Shown here: piece after piece, positions 36,011 through 44,527 of the stretch | How the letters are laid out: every line of letters begins with the position of its first letter | Numbering within the stretch: position 1 is the first letter of the stretch | From: Burkholderia sp. D-99 | Lineage (GTDB): Bacteria; Pseudomonadota; Gammaproteobacteria; Burkholderiales; Burkholderiaceae | Direction of reading: 5' to 3' | Assembly (NCBI RefSeq): GCF_011605345.1 | Contig: NZ_JAAOXM010000005.1 | Span: forward strand, 310,001 to 374,000 | Length of the DNA: 64,000 nucleotides | The notes under the pieces: generated by a model | What the model was told of the DNA's origin: nothing | The model's input: only the letters and a program-made list of their open reading frames with translations | Database searches by the model: none | Translations under genes and position numbers: made by a program

Positions 36011-36848
36011 ACTGCGCCGGTTTCCACTGACTGCGGCGATCGCATGCGCGGTGCTGGCGTTCCTCTATCTGCCCATGCTGACCGTGATCGGGATGAGCTT
36101 CAACACCGGGCCGTCCGCCCTCATATGGGACGGGTTCGGGATGCAAGCTTACGTTGATGCCTGGGCTGATCCGACACTGGTCCGCGCCGCGAAGAATTCG
36201 CTCTTGCTGGCGCTGGCGTCGATGGTGCTCTCCACCACGCTCGCGACGGGCGCGGCAGTCGCGTGGTGGTCGAGAGGCGACCGGCGCGGTTTCGACTCCG
36301 CGGGACTCGTCATTGCGCTGCCGCTCGTGATACCCGAGATCGTGCTGGCAATTGCGACCATGATGCTGTTCTCGATGTTCGAGACGGAACTGGGTTTCGG
36401 TGCCGTTCTGTTTGCTCACGTGGTGTTTTGCGTGCCGCTTGCCTACCTGCCGATCAAGGCGAGACTCGCGACGATCGATCGCACGCTGCTTGAGGCAGCC
36501 GCGGACCTGTCGGCCACGCCCTGGGCCACATTCAGGCAAATTACCCTGCCTCTGGCGCTATCCGGCATCGTCGCGGGGGCGCTGCTGTCCTTCGTCGCGT
36601 CGATGAACGATTACGTCACCAGCTACTTTCTCGCCGGCGCGGGCATGACCACCTTGCCGATGTACGTCTTCGGCGCGTTAAAGATCGGAATCACGCCGAA
36701 GATCAGTGCCGTGTCGACCGTCATCATCGGACTCTCGACGCTGCAACTGATGGCGGTCTGGATCGTCGGTGCCCGAGGCAAAAGAAGATCCAGGACCCAG
36801 CAGTCCGAGTTACACCACGCCAATCTCCACGCAATAGGAACAGCATGA
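35997..36848 (+). CDS. PotC-like ABC transporter permease
   Basis: A 283-residue permease with about six helices and the EAA loop EAAADLSATPWATFRQITLP. SFVASMNDYVTSYFLAGAGMTTLP matches the PotC branch of polyamine permeases. The ATG at 35997 lies inside the end of the PotB-like gene, and the gene overlaps the binding-protein gene by four bases, so the three are one operon. Confidence 0.86.
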   Translation: MISPELRRFPLTAAIACAVLAFLYLPMLTVIGMSFNTGPSALIWDGFGMQAYVDAWADPTLVRAAKNSLLLALASMVLSTTLATGAAVAWWSRGDRRGFDSAGLVIALPLVIPEIVLAIATMMLFSMFETELGFGAVLFAHVVFCVPLAYLPIKARLATIDRTLLEAAADLSATPWATFRQITLPLALSGIVAGALLSFVASMNDYVTSYFLAGAGMTTLPMYVFGALKIGITPKISAVSTVIIGLSTLQLMAVWIVGARGKRRSRTQQSELHHANLHAIGTA

Positions 36849-37876
36849 AAAAAACAATCGGTGCGATGTTGCTTCTTGCCGCCGTCACGACCCAGGCCGC
36901 CGAGTTACATATCGGAAGCTGGCCGAACATCCTGCCTGTCAACTTGCTCAAGAAGTTCCAGGCCGATACCGGCATCGAGACGACGCTCGACACCTATGCG
37001 AGTGATGCAGCGTTGACCCAGAAGCTTCAGGCGGGAGGAGGGGGATACGACGTCGTGGTGGGCGGCGACTACTACGTTCCGGTACTCGTGAAGTCTGGCC
37101 TTCTGCTCAAGCTGGACAAGAGCAAGCTGCCCAATATCGCCAACATCAAGCCCGAGTACCGTCATCCGTCGTTCGATCCGCAGCGGGATTACGCGATGCC
37201 GTTTACGGTCGTCCTGACCGGGTTTGCCTACGACAGCGCGCGCGTGCCGGGCGGCCGGCTCGACGATAGCTGGAAGTCGTTCTTCGAGCCCCCGGAGGCG
37301 CTGCGCGGCCAGGTCGGCGATCTGGACGTCGAGGAGGAACTGTACATGGCCGCGAGCTGGTATCTGGGACAGGATGAATGCACCGAGCGTCCCGAGGACG
37401 CGAAACGCGTCCTCGATGTGCTGCAGAAGCAGAAGCCGTTCGTGAAGACGTATAGCAACGACGGAACGGTCGATCGTCTCGCGACCAGGCAGATCATCCT
37501 TCAGCACGTCTGGAACGGCGCCGCTGCACGGGCACAGGACCGCTTGCCGACGATCCGGTTCGTGTATCCGAAAGAGGGCGTCCGGTTGTTCATGGACAGC
37601 TTGCTGGTTCCGGCAAAAGCGCGAAACGTCGATTCGGCCTACAAGTTCCTGGACTGGATGATGCGGCCCGAGAACATCGCGCTGGTGACGAACGCGCTCC
37701 GGTACAGCAACGAGATCGTCGGATCGGAACGCTACATCGATCCCGCGCTGCTCGACAATCCCGCGATCAAGACGCCGGAGCAGTACAAGGCGCGGCTCAA
37801 GCCTTACAAGATGTGCTCGCCCGCGGCGATTCAACTGCGTAACAAGGTCTGGCTGAAGCTGAAGAGCAATCAATGA
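36845..37876 (+). CDS. PotD-like periplasmic polyamine-binding protein
   Basis: A 343-residue substrate-binding protein. A signal peptide covers residues 1-18 (cleavage in TQA-AEL), and LHIGSWPNILPVNLLKKFQADTGIE starts the PotD-type fold. AGGGGYDVVVGGDYYVPVLVKSGLL and LFMDSLLVPAKARNVDSAYKFLDWMM match the family. The expected acidic and aromatic ligand residues (Trp/Asp/Tyr) are present in general outline, but the exact amine cannot be told. Last gene of the operon. Confidence 0.86.
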   Translation: MKKTIGAMLLLAAVTTQAAELHIGSWPNILPVNLLKKFQADTGIETTLDTYASDAALTQKLQAGGGGYDVVVGGDYYVPVLVKSGLLLKLDKSKLPNIANIKPEYRHPSFDPQRDYAMPFTVVLTGFAYDSARVPGGRLDDSWKSFFEPPEALRGQVGDLDVEEELYMAASWYLGQDECTERPEDAKRVLDVLQKQKPFVKTYSNDGTVDRLATRQIILQHVWNGAAARAQDRLPTIRFVYPKEGVRLFMDSLLVPAKARNVDSAYKFLDWMMRPENIALVTNALRYSNEIVGSERYIDPALLDNPAIKTPEQYKARLKPYKMCSPAAIQLRNKVWLKLKSNQ

Positions 37877-38320
37877 ATCGCGCCGGACGTCGATGACCTG
37901 CCGGATGAGCGATTCGCGCGTGCAGCGGTGGAGCCGGGCGCCGCCACTGCACGCATCACCCGATGCGATCGTCGTCCCCGGCGGCGGCCGAACACGGGGC
38001 CGCCGAGCCGGTATGCAGTCGCCGGCGTGATCTTGCGCGCTGGGGCGCGGTGTCTGCATGGGTCCGGACGGAGTTCGAGCCGTCACTTTCCCGATGCGCC
38101 ATTTCATTCCGGCGAAGACACGCAGCCTCGGTCGCCGCCCGTCCGTGTTCGGTGATTGGCAGGCTTTCGGCACGGGCGGTTCGCGATCGCTTCTCTCGAT
38201 CGCGCCTTTTAATCGATGCGGCGTGGTGCATCAACCTGATACGGTTCGGACACCTATATTTAATTATTGCGGATGCCGCGAAAAACAGACGATTGATTTT
38301 CTTCGTTTCGAGAATACGAT
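37877..38320. other. Intergenic region before the H-NS-like gene
   Basis: No credible gene. The first 350 bases are GC-rich. Bases 38235-38320 are AT-rich (ACACCTATATTTAATTATTG) and probably carry the H-NS promoter; a precise -35/-10 pair was not fixed. Confidence 0.35.
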
Positions 38321-38647
38321 ATGCAGAGCTACCGAGATTTGAAAGACCAGATCCAGAAACTCCAGACGCAGGCTGAACTTGCGCGTACTCAGGAACTGGC
38401 GAGCGCGATCAAGGAAGTACAAAGGTTGATTGCCGAATTCGATCTGAGGCCCGAGGATGTGTTCTCCAGGCCGAAGCTCAGGCCGCGCCCCGTCAAGCGT
38501 CGTGGTCCCGCCGCCGTAAAGTATCGCGATCCGGAATCCGGTGCGCAATGGAGCGGACGGGGACGAGAGCCCCGGTGGATCGCCGGCCGCGAAAGGGACC
38601 AGTTCCTGATCCACGAGGCGCATGAGATCGCGGAGCGGGCGGCATAG
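38321..38647 (+). CDS. H-NS-family nucleoid-associated protein
   Basis: A 108-residue small H-NS/BpH3-type protein. Residues 1-40 form the coiled-coil oligomerisation part (DLKDQIQKLQTQAELARTQE), and the DNA-binding core is YRDPESGAQWSGRGREPRWI (residues 68-87). Burkholderia carry many such paralogues, which silence AT-rich foreign DNA. It stands alone close to AT-rich islets. The C-terminal tail after residue 90 is short and acidic. Confidence 0.88.
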   Translation: MQSYRDLKDQIQKLQTQAELARTQELASAIKEVQRLIAEFDLRPEDVFSRPKLRPRPVKRRGPAAVKYRDPESGAQWSGRGREPRWIAGRERDQFLIHEAHEIAERAA

Positions 38648-38763
38648 CGGGCAAGCGAAGCGCCGGGTTGACCGCCGTGCCTTCGTCCGACGTCACGCAC
38701 CATCCGGAACGCGGTGGTCGGCATCCGAACGCGGGCCCGGTTCATGCGAGCTTATGGCATACC

Positions 38764-39276
38764 ATGTCCAGATCATTGTCGCCTAACCGAATTCGTGTTG
38801 CATGGGAGCGCATTCGTGCATCGGTTTGGCGTTGCATTCCGGCAGCGTGCCGCAAGTCGGCCGGCCTTCAATCGCCGAGCGCGCTTGTCGCGGATCCGGG
38901 CGGGGCCGATGTTGTGCTCGCAGCGACCCTGTCCGCCGTCAGGGCGGAAGCCAGTGTCTCCGAACTCGAAAGTCTGGAAGGTCGGCACCGGCGACTGGCG
39001 ACCGCGTATTTTCCGAGCGTTCGTGCCCGCATCGACCTGATCGGCTCGCGTGTCCGGAAAGCCCGGCTCCACGCCGTGCGCGCCCGTGCCCATGCCGACG
39101 CCGCTGTCCTGATGTTCCTGGGCGGAATGGAGAAGAATCACCCGGGTTCGCCGTTGGAAGGGCTCAAGCGTCACGCCGAGCAAGCGGAACAGGCGCAAAT
39201 GCTCGCAAGCGATCTCCTCGACATTTCGCTCGCGTTGGAGCGCCGGGAAAAATCCCGTTTCTCGCGACGCCGGTGA
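38764..39276 (+). CDS. Hypothetical protein
   Basis: A 170-residue frame with alanine/arginine-rich helical character (VLAATLSAVRAEASVSELESLEGRH, KARLHAVRARAHADAAVLMFLGG). Residues are consistent with a helical, possibly coiled-coil protein; no family is recognised. An in-frame start at 38668 would lengthen it by 32 codons. Coding status is likely but not certain. Confidence 0.4.
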   Translation: MSRSLSPNRIRVAWERIRASVWRCIPAACRKSAGLQSPSALVADPGGADVVLAATLSAVRAEASVSELESLEGRHRRLATAYFPSVRARIDLIGSRVRKARLHAVRARAHADAAVLMFLGGMEKNHPGSPLEGLKRHAEQAEQAQMLASDLLDISLALERREKSRFSRRR

Positions 39277-39455
39277 AGACACATCCCGAAGTCGGGCCGT
39301 CGCGCCGGTCGTCCCGGCCGTGTGTGCATGCTCGCGCCACAACGTGCCGCCCGGACCGTTTCACTTTTCAGGCGTTCGGAAGGAGCGCCCGCGTGAATCG
39401 GACGAATCGATGAGGTAAGCTGCTGATTGGCTGGAGGGTACTTTGATCTCGATGG

Positions 39456-40139
39456 ATGTTCTTCGACATTGATCTGGCAGAGGACATGAAACTCGACGAA
39501 AGCGTTCCGAATACCGGCGGCGGGCTTGCGCCGCAGGCCGCCCTGGCCGCGCTCGTGCGCGGCGTCGAAAGTCACGGCATTCCTGCCGGCACCGATTGGC
39601 CGAGCGCGGAGCGCTATCTCGCGGACAACGAAAGGCAGTGGAAATTCTCGGCGGTGCTGGTCGCGATCGTCGCGCGGCGCGAGCCGACGATCCTGTTGAC
39701 CAAGCGCGCGTCGGATCTCAGTGAATACTCGTCGCAGGTGAGTTTTCCGGGCGGACGCCCGGCGGCGTCCGACCGCGATATCGGCGCGACCGCGTTGCGC
39801 GAGGCGTTCGAGGAAATCCGTCTCGTGCCTGAGGCGGTTCACGTGGTCGGCAGCTTGCCGATCCATAAAACCAGGAAGCGCAATCACGCGATCTTTCCCG
39901 TGGTCGGCATCGTGCCGGAAACGGCGCAATGGGAGGCGGCGCCCGCGGAAGTCGCGGAGATCTTCGAGTTTCCGTTCGCCGCGCTGCTGAATCCGGATCT
40001 GCCGCGTCAATACACGGACGGCGAACGCACGGGCGCGTGGTACTGGGCGGAGCAGGCGCAGGACATCTGGGGCGTGACGGCCTTCATCCTGAAGTCGCTC
40101 GCCGATCTGGCACGCGATGCCGTGCACATCTACCGGTAG
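39456..40139 (+). CDS. Nudix CoA pyrophosphatase (NudL-like)
   Basis: A 227-residue Nudix protein. The UPF0035-type signature LLTKRASDLSEYSSQVSFPGGR is followed by DIGATALREAFEEIRL, the Nudix box form used by NudL CoA pyrophosphatases (Arg replaces the usual Gly after EEI). It probably cleaves CoA or derivatives to phosphopantetheine and 3',5'-ADP. An ATG at 39486 is an alternative start that leaves the domain intact. Confidence 0.83.
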   Translation: MFFDIDLAEDMKLDESVPNTGGGLAPQAALAALVRGVESHGIPAGTDWPSAERYLADNERQWKFSAVLVAIVARREPTILLTKRASDLSEYSSQVSFPGGRPAASDRDIGATALREAFEEIRLVPEAVHVVGSLPIHKTRKRNHAIFPVVGIVPETAQWEAAPAEVAEIFEFPFAALLNPDLPRQYTDGERTGAWYWAEQAQDIWGVTAFILKSLADLARDAVHIYR

Positions 40140-40194
40140 CGCGGCGAGATACGGCTGACGGGCATCGATACGCGGGCTCGGCGCGGTGCCCGAT

Positions 40195-41166
40195 TCAATG
40201 CGACGACACGAACACCGCATCCTCGAATGCCGCCGGAATGGCGAAACTTTCGCGCATGCGTTGCGTTTCCTTTGCCGGCGTCAGACCGAACAGGCGCTTG
40301 AATTCGCGGCTGAACTGCGACGGGCTCGCATAACCGACCGCATAGCCGGCCGCCTCCGCTGTCAGGTCCTCACGCACCATCAGCAAGCGCGCCTGATGCA
40401 GCCGTGTCGACTTCAGGTACTGCATCGGCGAGACCTGCGTGATCGCCTTGAAGTGGCTGTGAAAGCTCGGCACGCTCATGCCGGCTTCGTCGGCCAGTTG
40501 CGGCACGTCGAGCGGCTGCGCGTAATCGGCGTGGATCACGCGCAGCGACCGGCCGATCCGGCCGAACTGCCCGCGCATCGCCAGCGCGCTGCGCATCGCG
40601 CTGCCCTGTGCGCCGGTGAGCACGCGGAAATACAGCTCGCGCAGCAGCGCCGGGCCGAGCACCGCGGCGTCGAGCGGCCGGCGCATCGCCTCGACGAAAC
40701 GCAGCACCGACGCGTGCATCGTTTCATCCATCGGCGTCGACATCATGCTCCTGGGCGCCTGCACGGGCTCCGCGATGCCCTCGCGGTCGATCTGCGCCGC
40801 GAGCTCGGCGGCCATCGTGAAATCGAGGTGCAGATACAGCGCGAGCAGCGGGCGCTCGGGCGTGGCGTCGGTTTCCATGCTGAACGGTACGGGCACGGAC
40901 ACGGCCAGGTAGTGATGTTCGTCGTACAGATAGCGCTCGCCGCCGAAGTAGCCGCGCTTGCAGCCCTGGCACACGATCACGATGCCCGGGTCGTACAGTA
41001 CCGGCGTGCGCGACAGCGCGCGGTTCGAGCGCAGGATGCGCACGCTCGGCAGCGCCGTCAGGTTGTAGCCTTCGTCGGGCGCCAGCGCGCGCAGCAGCGT
41101 CACCAGACGCTTCCGGTCACGCGGCGACAGCGACGGGGGGCGGGCGGAGGTTGGCTCGGTGCTCAT
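40195..41166 (-). CDS. AraC-family regulator (AraC_N type)
   Basis: A 323-residue AraC protein of the group with an N-terminal AraC_N cupin-like domain (PGIVIVCQGCKRGYFGGERYLYDEHHYLAVSVPVPFS). The C-terminal helix-turn-helix units are DVPQLADEAGMSVPSFHSHFKAIT and AEAAGYAVGYASPSQFSREFKRLFG. The ATG at 41166 was chosen over a TTG at 41178. It is divergent from the SDR gene at 41261, a frequent pairing in which the regulator controls the reductase. Confidence 0.88.
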   Translation of the reverse strand: MSTEPTSARPPSLSPRDRKRLVTLLRALAPDEGYNLTALPSVRILRSNRALSRTPVLYDPGIVIVCQGCKRGYFGGERYLYDEHHYLAVSVPVPFSMETDATPERPLLALYLHLDFTMAAELAAQIDREGIAEPVQAPRSMMSTPMDETMHASVLRFVEAMRRPLDAAVLGPALLRELYFRVLTGAQGSAMRSALAMRGQFGRIGRSLRVIHADYAQPLDVPQLADEAGMSVPSFHSHFKAITQVSPMQYLKSTRLHQARLLMVREDLTAEAAGYAVGYASPSQFSREFKRLFGLTPAKETQRMRESFAIPAAFEDAVFVSSH

Positions 41167-41260
41167 AGTTTTGTGCAAGAAAATCAGCGGAATCGGGCTT
41201 ATTCGACGCGGTTCGTCAGACTAGTATGCACGCTCCAATCGACATTCGGGAGAAGCTCAA

Positions 41261-42091
41261 ATGGCATCCGGCACCCTCATGCTCATCACCGGCGTCAGCA
41301 GTGGCTTCGGCCGCGCGCTCGCGCAGGAGGCGCTCGCGGCAGGTCACACGGTGGTCGGCACCGTGAGAAGCGCGCAGGCGGCGCAGGCGTTTGAAGCACT
41401 GTCCGCGCAGGCGTTCGCGCGGGTGCTCGACGTGACCGACTTCGATCGCATCGACGGGGTCGTTGCGGAAATCGAGGCGAACGTCGGGCCCGTCGACGTT
41501 CTGGTGAACAACGCCGGCTACGGGCACGAAGGGATCATGGAAGAAGCGCCGCTTGAGGAGATGCGCCGGCAATTCGACGTGAACGTATTCGGTGCGGTCG
41601 CGATGATGAAGGCGGTCGTGCCGTTCATGCGTGAACGGCGGCGCGGCCGCATCCTGAACATCACGTCGATGGGCGGGCACATCACGATGCCGGGCATCGC
41701 CTACTACTGCGGCAGCAAGTTCGCGCTGGAAGGCATTTCCGAATCGGTCGGCAAGGAGCTGGAGCCGTTCGGCATCGCCGTGACGGCGGTGGCGCCAGGT
41801 TCGTTCCGCACCGACTGGGCCGGCCGCTCGATGTTGCGCACGCCGCGCTCGATCGCGGATTACGACGCGATTTTCGATCCGATTCGCCAGGCGCGCGAAG
41901 AGAAGAGCGGCAAGCAGCTGGGCGATCCCGCGAAGGCCGCACGGGCGATGCTCGCGGCAATCGCGGCGGAACATCCGCCCGCGCATCTGCTGCTCGGCAG
42001 CGATGCGCTGCGGCTGGTGCGCGGCAAGCTGGCGGCGCTGGAGGAGGAAATCCAGGCGTGGGAGGCTGTGACGGTGTCGACCGATGGTTGA
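41261..42091 (+). CDS. Classical short-chain dehydrogenase/reductase
   Basis: A 276-residue SDR with TGVSSGFG (residues 10-17), NNAG (83-86), Ser136, and Tyr149-x-x-x-Lys153 (YYCGSK). The GVSSGFGRAL form and the length place it in the oxidoreductase group often annotated as YbbO-like. Cofactor preference is probably NADP(H), judging by Arg36 after the second strand (TVRSAQ). Substrate unknown; under control of the divergent AraC. Confidence 0.88.
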   Translation: MASGTLMLITGVSSGFGRALAQEALAAGHTVVGTVRSAQAAQAFEALSAQAFARVLDVTDFDRIDGVVAEIEANVGPVDVLVNNAGYGHEGIMEEAPLEEMRRQFDVNVFGAVAMMKAVVPFMRERRRGRILNITSMGGHITMPGIAYYCGSKFALEGISESVGKELEPFGIAVTAVAPGSFRTDWAGRSMLRTPRSIADYDAIFDPIRQAREEKSGKQLGDPAKAARAMLAAIAAEHPPAHLLLGSDALRLVRGKLAALEEEIQAWEAVTVSTDG

Positions 42092-42104
42092 CGAGCGTAA
42101 GTCG

Positions 42105-42139
42105 AGACCTGATCTGTCGGTTAGCGTCAGTTCAGGTCT
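42105..42139. repeat. Inverted repeat at the left border of the AT-rich islet
   Basis: AGACCTGA (42105-42112) and TCAGGTCT (42132-42139) are perfect inverted arms with a 19-base loop, just after the SDR gene. It could be a terminator stem or a remnant end of a mobile element; no partner copy was found at the right border. Confidence 0.4.
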
Positions 42140-42337
42140 GGGATTGTTTCGCCGTCGCTTTATCAAGGGCGGTGATTGACCCTAAACCGCCGTTTGAACT
42201 CGGGGCCTCGGCAGCGGCCGCTTCCAAGGGACGCTGTCACTCGCCCTATTGACTTGATCAGAGATTAATCAGCGCTTCCAATCTATCGCGAGCGTCCAAT
42301 TATCATTCAAATTCTCACCACGCCATTCACATACTTT

Positions 42338-43957
42338 TCATTTAAATTTTGGGGGATCCGTGATCGTCTTTGAGAAAATATCATTCGCAAATATTTTCAA
42401 TAATTCCACCTTATATCCATATCCGATCAGAATTTTTCGCATATTGTTAAGGTTAACTCTCGAAAAAAATGGGAGATGCAACTGATCCCCTGCCGCATCG
42501 CTGATGATGGCGTATACGATAGTAAATTCGTCTTGAGCTGGCTTTTTTTCGGCCGGCATAAGATCTCGATATGCTGGCGGCAATTTTTCACGAACTTTCG
42601 TACGGAACGATGTATCAATTTGGATGAGCTGCCCGGAAACAAATCCTTGCGCAAAGAGATGGCTCAGTACGCTCGATTTGCTATATATCTTAACATGGAT
42701 AAGCTCTCGATTAATTGAAAATAGATCACACACTTCGACCTGACCGTGTCCACCACCATGCATGATCTTCTTCTTGTCATCCAAAAGCGCATAGACTGCC
42801 GGCTCGTTTATGGCGACCAACGAATTGTACGCCCCCTCACCACCTCCGCTATATTCCGGCAACTTCAGACTTGACAGTGGAGTCTTGGCAAACTCCTCGT
42901 TTGTTCTTTTAACAAAATCCTTTTCAACCCTGAACCACTTCCCGTCGTTCAGGATATATTTATTATCCGATAGATCAATTTCAGCATAAAGGCATTTGAA
43001 TATTTTCCACGATTTAAAAGTCTTTTGGTGATCTGCGTCGGCGCAATGCACCTCTCTTGATCGCAACAATTCAAGATTAATTTTTTCCCCATTTTTCAGG
43101 GTCTTCAGGAATCCACTGAAATTTATGTCTGGATAAACCTCCCTTTTACCGTGTACGTACATGAACCCCTTGACAGTAGCCCAGTCGATGATCTCCGGGA
43201 TTGATAGCCAAATATTGTCAAATTGATTTTTTCCCAGGAGTTTATCAATCTCTACTTCGAGGCGGCTCACCAGTTCCGAGTTTCTCACCATTGATATGTT
43301 GTTGACCCACAGGTAATCCTCGGCGCTCAGGTCAGATTCGAACTTCTTTCTATACTCATCCAATAGAAATGGAAGATCAGACAAATCCATCTTGACTGAA
43401 ACTGCCAGCGAATCACTTCCGGCCATACGATTACCAAGTGCGTGATCGATTGGAGCACCCACGATAGCCTTGAGCATATCCTGCTCTACATCCAGACCGA
43501 ATTGATCGGCGCTCGTTTCTTGACCAGACTGAATTCGGGTGTGACTCTGAATTGCATCTAATGATTGCACGTCGACGCATCGAAAACTGTTTTTGTCAAC
43601 CGAGTTGAGAGCGCAAAGCAATCCGAATCGCTCTTCAAAAACTTCATCTCTTAATAAAAATCGCCCGCCTTGCCCAAAAGTAAGAACAAAACATCTACCA
43701 TTTACTTTTAGAAAAAATGCAGCCGATATTCCTGGAACAGCATACGAACTCAAATCAACATGGCCGCGGAATAATGTCGTCCATTTTGGCAGAAAAGGCG
43801 GCACGCGCTTAATGTAAAGCTGCCCTTCACCGTACCCGGAGAAAGTTACAAAGAATGGCGTCTCGCAGGATTCCGTGCAAATAACCTTATCGCATGTGTC
43901 GTATTGTTTTTTAATCAGAAATACCGTTAGATGGTTAACCTTCTTTTCAGCGTTCAT
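42338..43957 (-). CDS. TIGR04141/DUF6119-like sporadically distributed protein
   Basis: A 539-residue protein of low GC. Its central part carries the pattern I associate with TIGR04141/DUF6119: RFGLLCALNSVDKNSFRCVD, TSADQFGLDVEQDMLKAIVG, LGNRMAGSDSLAVSVKMDLSDLP and ADYLWVNNI-like text (SAEDYLWVNNISM). The family is scattered among bacteria, often in mobile or defence-rich regions, with no settled biochemistry. A Shine-Dalgarno GGGGAG precedes the ATG. No catalytic motif is obvious. The AT-rich composition against GC-rich flanks points to horizontal acquisition. Confidence 0.72.
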   Translation of the reverse strand: MNAEKKVNHLTVFLIKKQYDTCDKVICTESCETPFFVTFSGYGEGQLYIKRVPPFLPKWTTLFRGHVDLSSYAVPGISAAFFLKVNGRCFVLTFGQGGRFLLRDEVFEERFGLLCALNSVDKNSFRCVDVQSLDAIQSHTRIQSGQETSADQFGLDVEQDMLKAIVGAPIDHALGNRMAGSDSLAVSVKMDLSDLPFLLDEYRKKFESDLSAEDYLWVNNISMVRNSELVSRLEVEIDKLLGKNQFDNIWLSIPEIIDWATVKGFMYVHGKREVYPDINFSGFLKTLKNGEKINLELLRSREVHCADADHQKTFKSWKIFKCLYAEIDLSDNKYILNDGKWFRVEKDFVKRTNEEFAKTPLSSLKLPEYSGGGEGAYNSLVAINEPAVYALLDDKKKIMHGGGHGQVEVCDLFSINRELIHVKIYSKSSVLSHLFAQGFVSGQLIQIDTSFRTKVREKLPPAYRDLMPAEKKPAQDEFTIVYAIISDAAGDQLHLPFFSRVNLNNMRKILIGYGYKVELLKIFANDIFSKTITDPPKFK

Positions 43958-44527
43958 CTCCGCTCCCCGGTAGCGACGGATATTGTCCGTTGATCATGCC
44001 TGCTCATCGGGGTTCGAAAATTGGGGTTTTCCCTTTGAGTCAAGTAAAAGTTTTGTCCAGTAATAGACGTTTATGAAGATGCAAAGGCAATGGAAGCGAT
44101 AACGGTTTCGGCCGATGATGCGACATGCAACGTCGCTCTGCGATGGGCTCAAAGCTGAGCGAAGCCGACATTCGAATGTCCGACATACACCCGTGATCAA
44201 GGACCGCTTATGGCCAAATGCGGCCGGCGGCCGGCCGCCGCCCTGTGACGCTCGACCGGCGCAGATCGACCCGAAGCGGTCGACGAACTTATTCGCCCTG
44301 GCCGACCGCAGCCGGCTGAACAGCGGACGCTCGCGAATCTGCGGTGAGAGGTGAGCGGGCCTGCCGTGGCAAGGACGCACGCGCGCTGCCGCGCGTCTTA
44401 GTGGACAGTAGCGCTCCACTGCGGCATGCGACCTTAGCTACGCGGGCATTAGTCATGCGATGCAGATGAACAAAATAGTTTCCTTTTGACCACGCACAAG
44501 GGCTGGGTAAGTTGTTCCGTAATTCGA
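43958..44527. other. Intergenic region with structured repeat copy 1
   Basis: Lies between the TIGR04141-like gene and the 337-residue gene. Bases 43990-44100 are AT-rich and may hold the promoter of the TIGR04141-like gene. Bases 44167-44215 contain repeat copy 1 (separate entry). A 141-codon minus-strand frame across the repeat is unlikely to be a gene. Confidence 0.4.
44167..44215. repeat. Structured dispersed repeat, copy 1
   Basis: A perfect palindrome GACATTCGAATGTC (44167-44180), then 21 bases, then GACCGCTTATGGCC (44202-44215). The same layout with the same 21-base gap occurs at 46804-46852. Confidence 0.55.

Noticed and set aside
43994..44419. A 141-codon minus-strand frame between islet genes
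   Set aside because: It crosses the structured repeat, has no domain and is Arg/Ser/Cys-rich; more likely non-coding repeat DNA.
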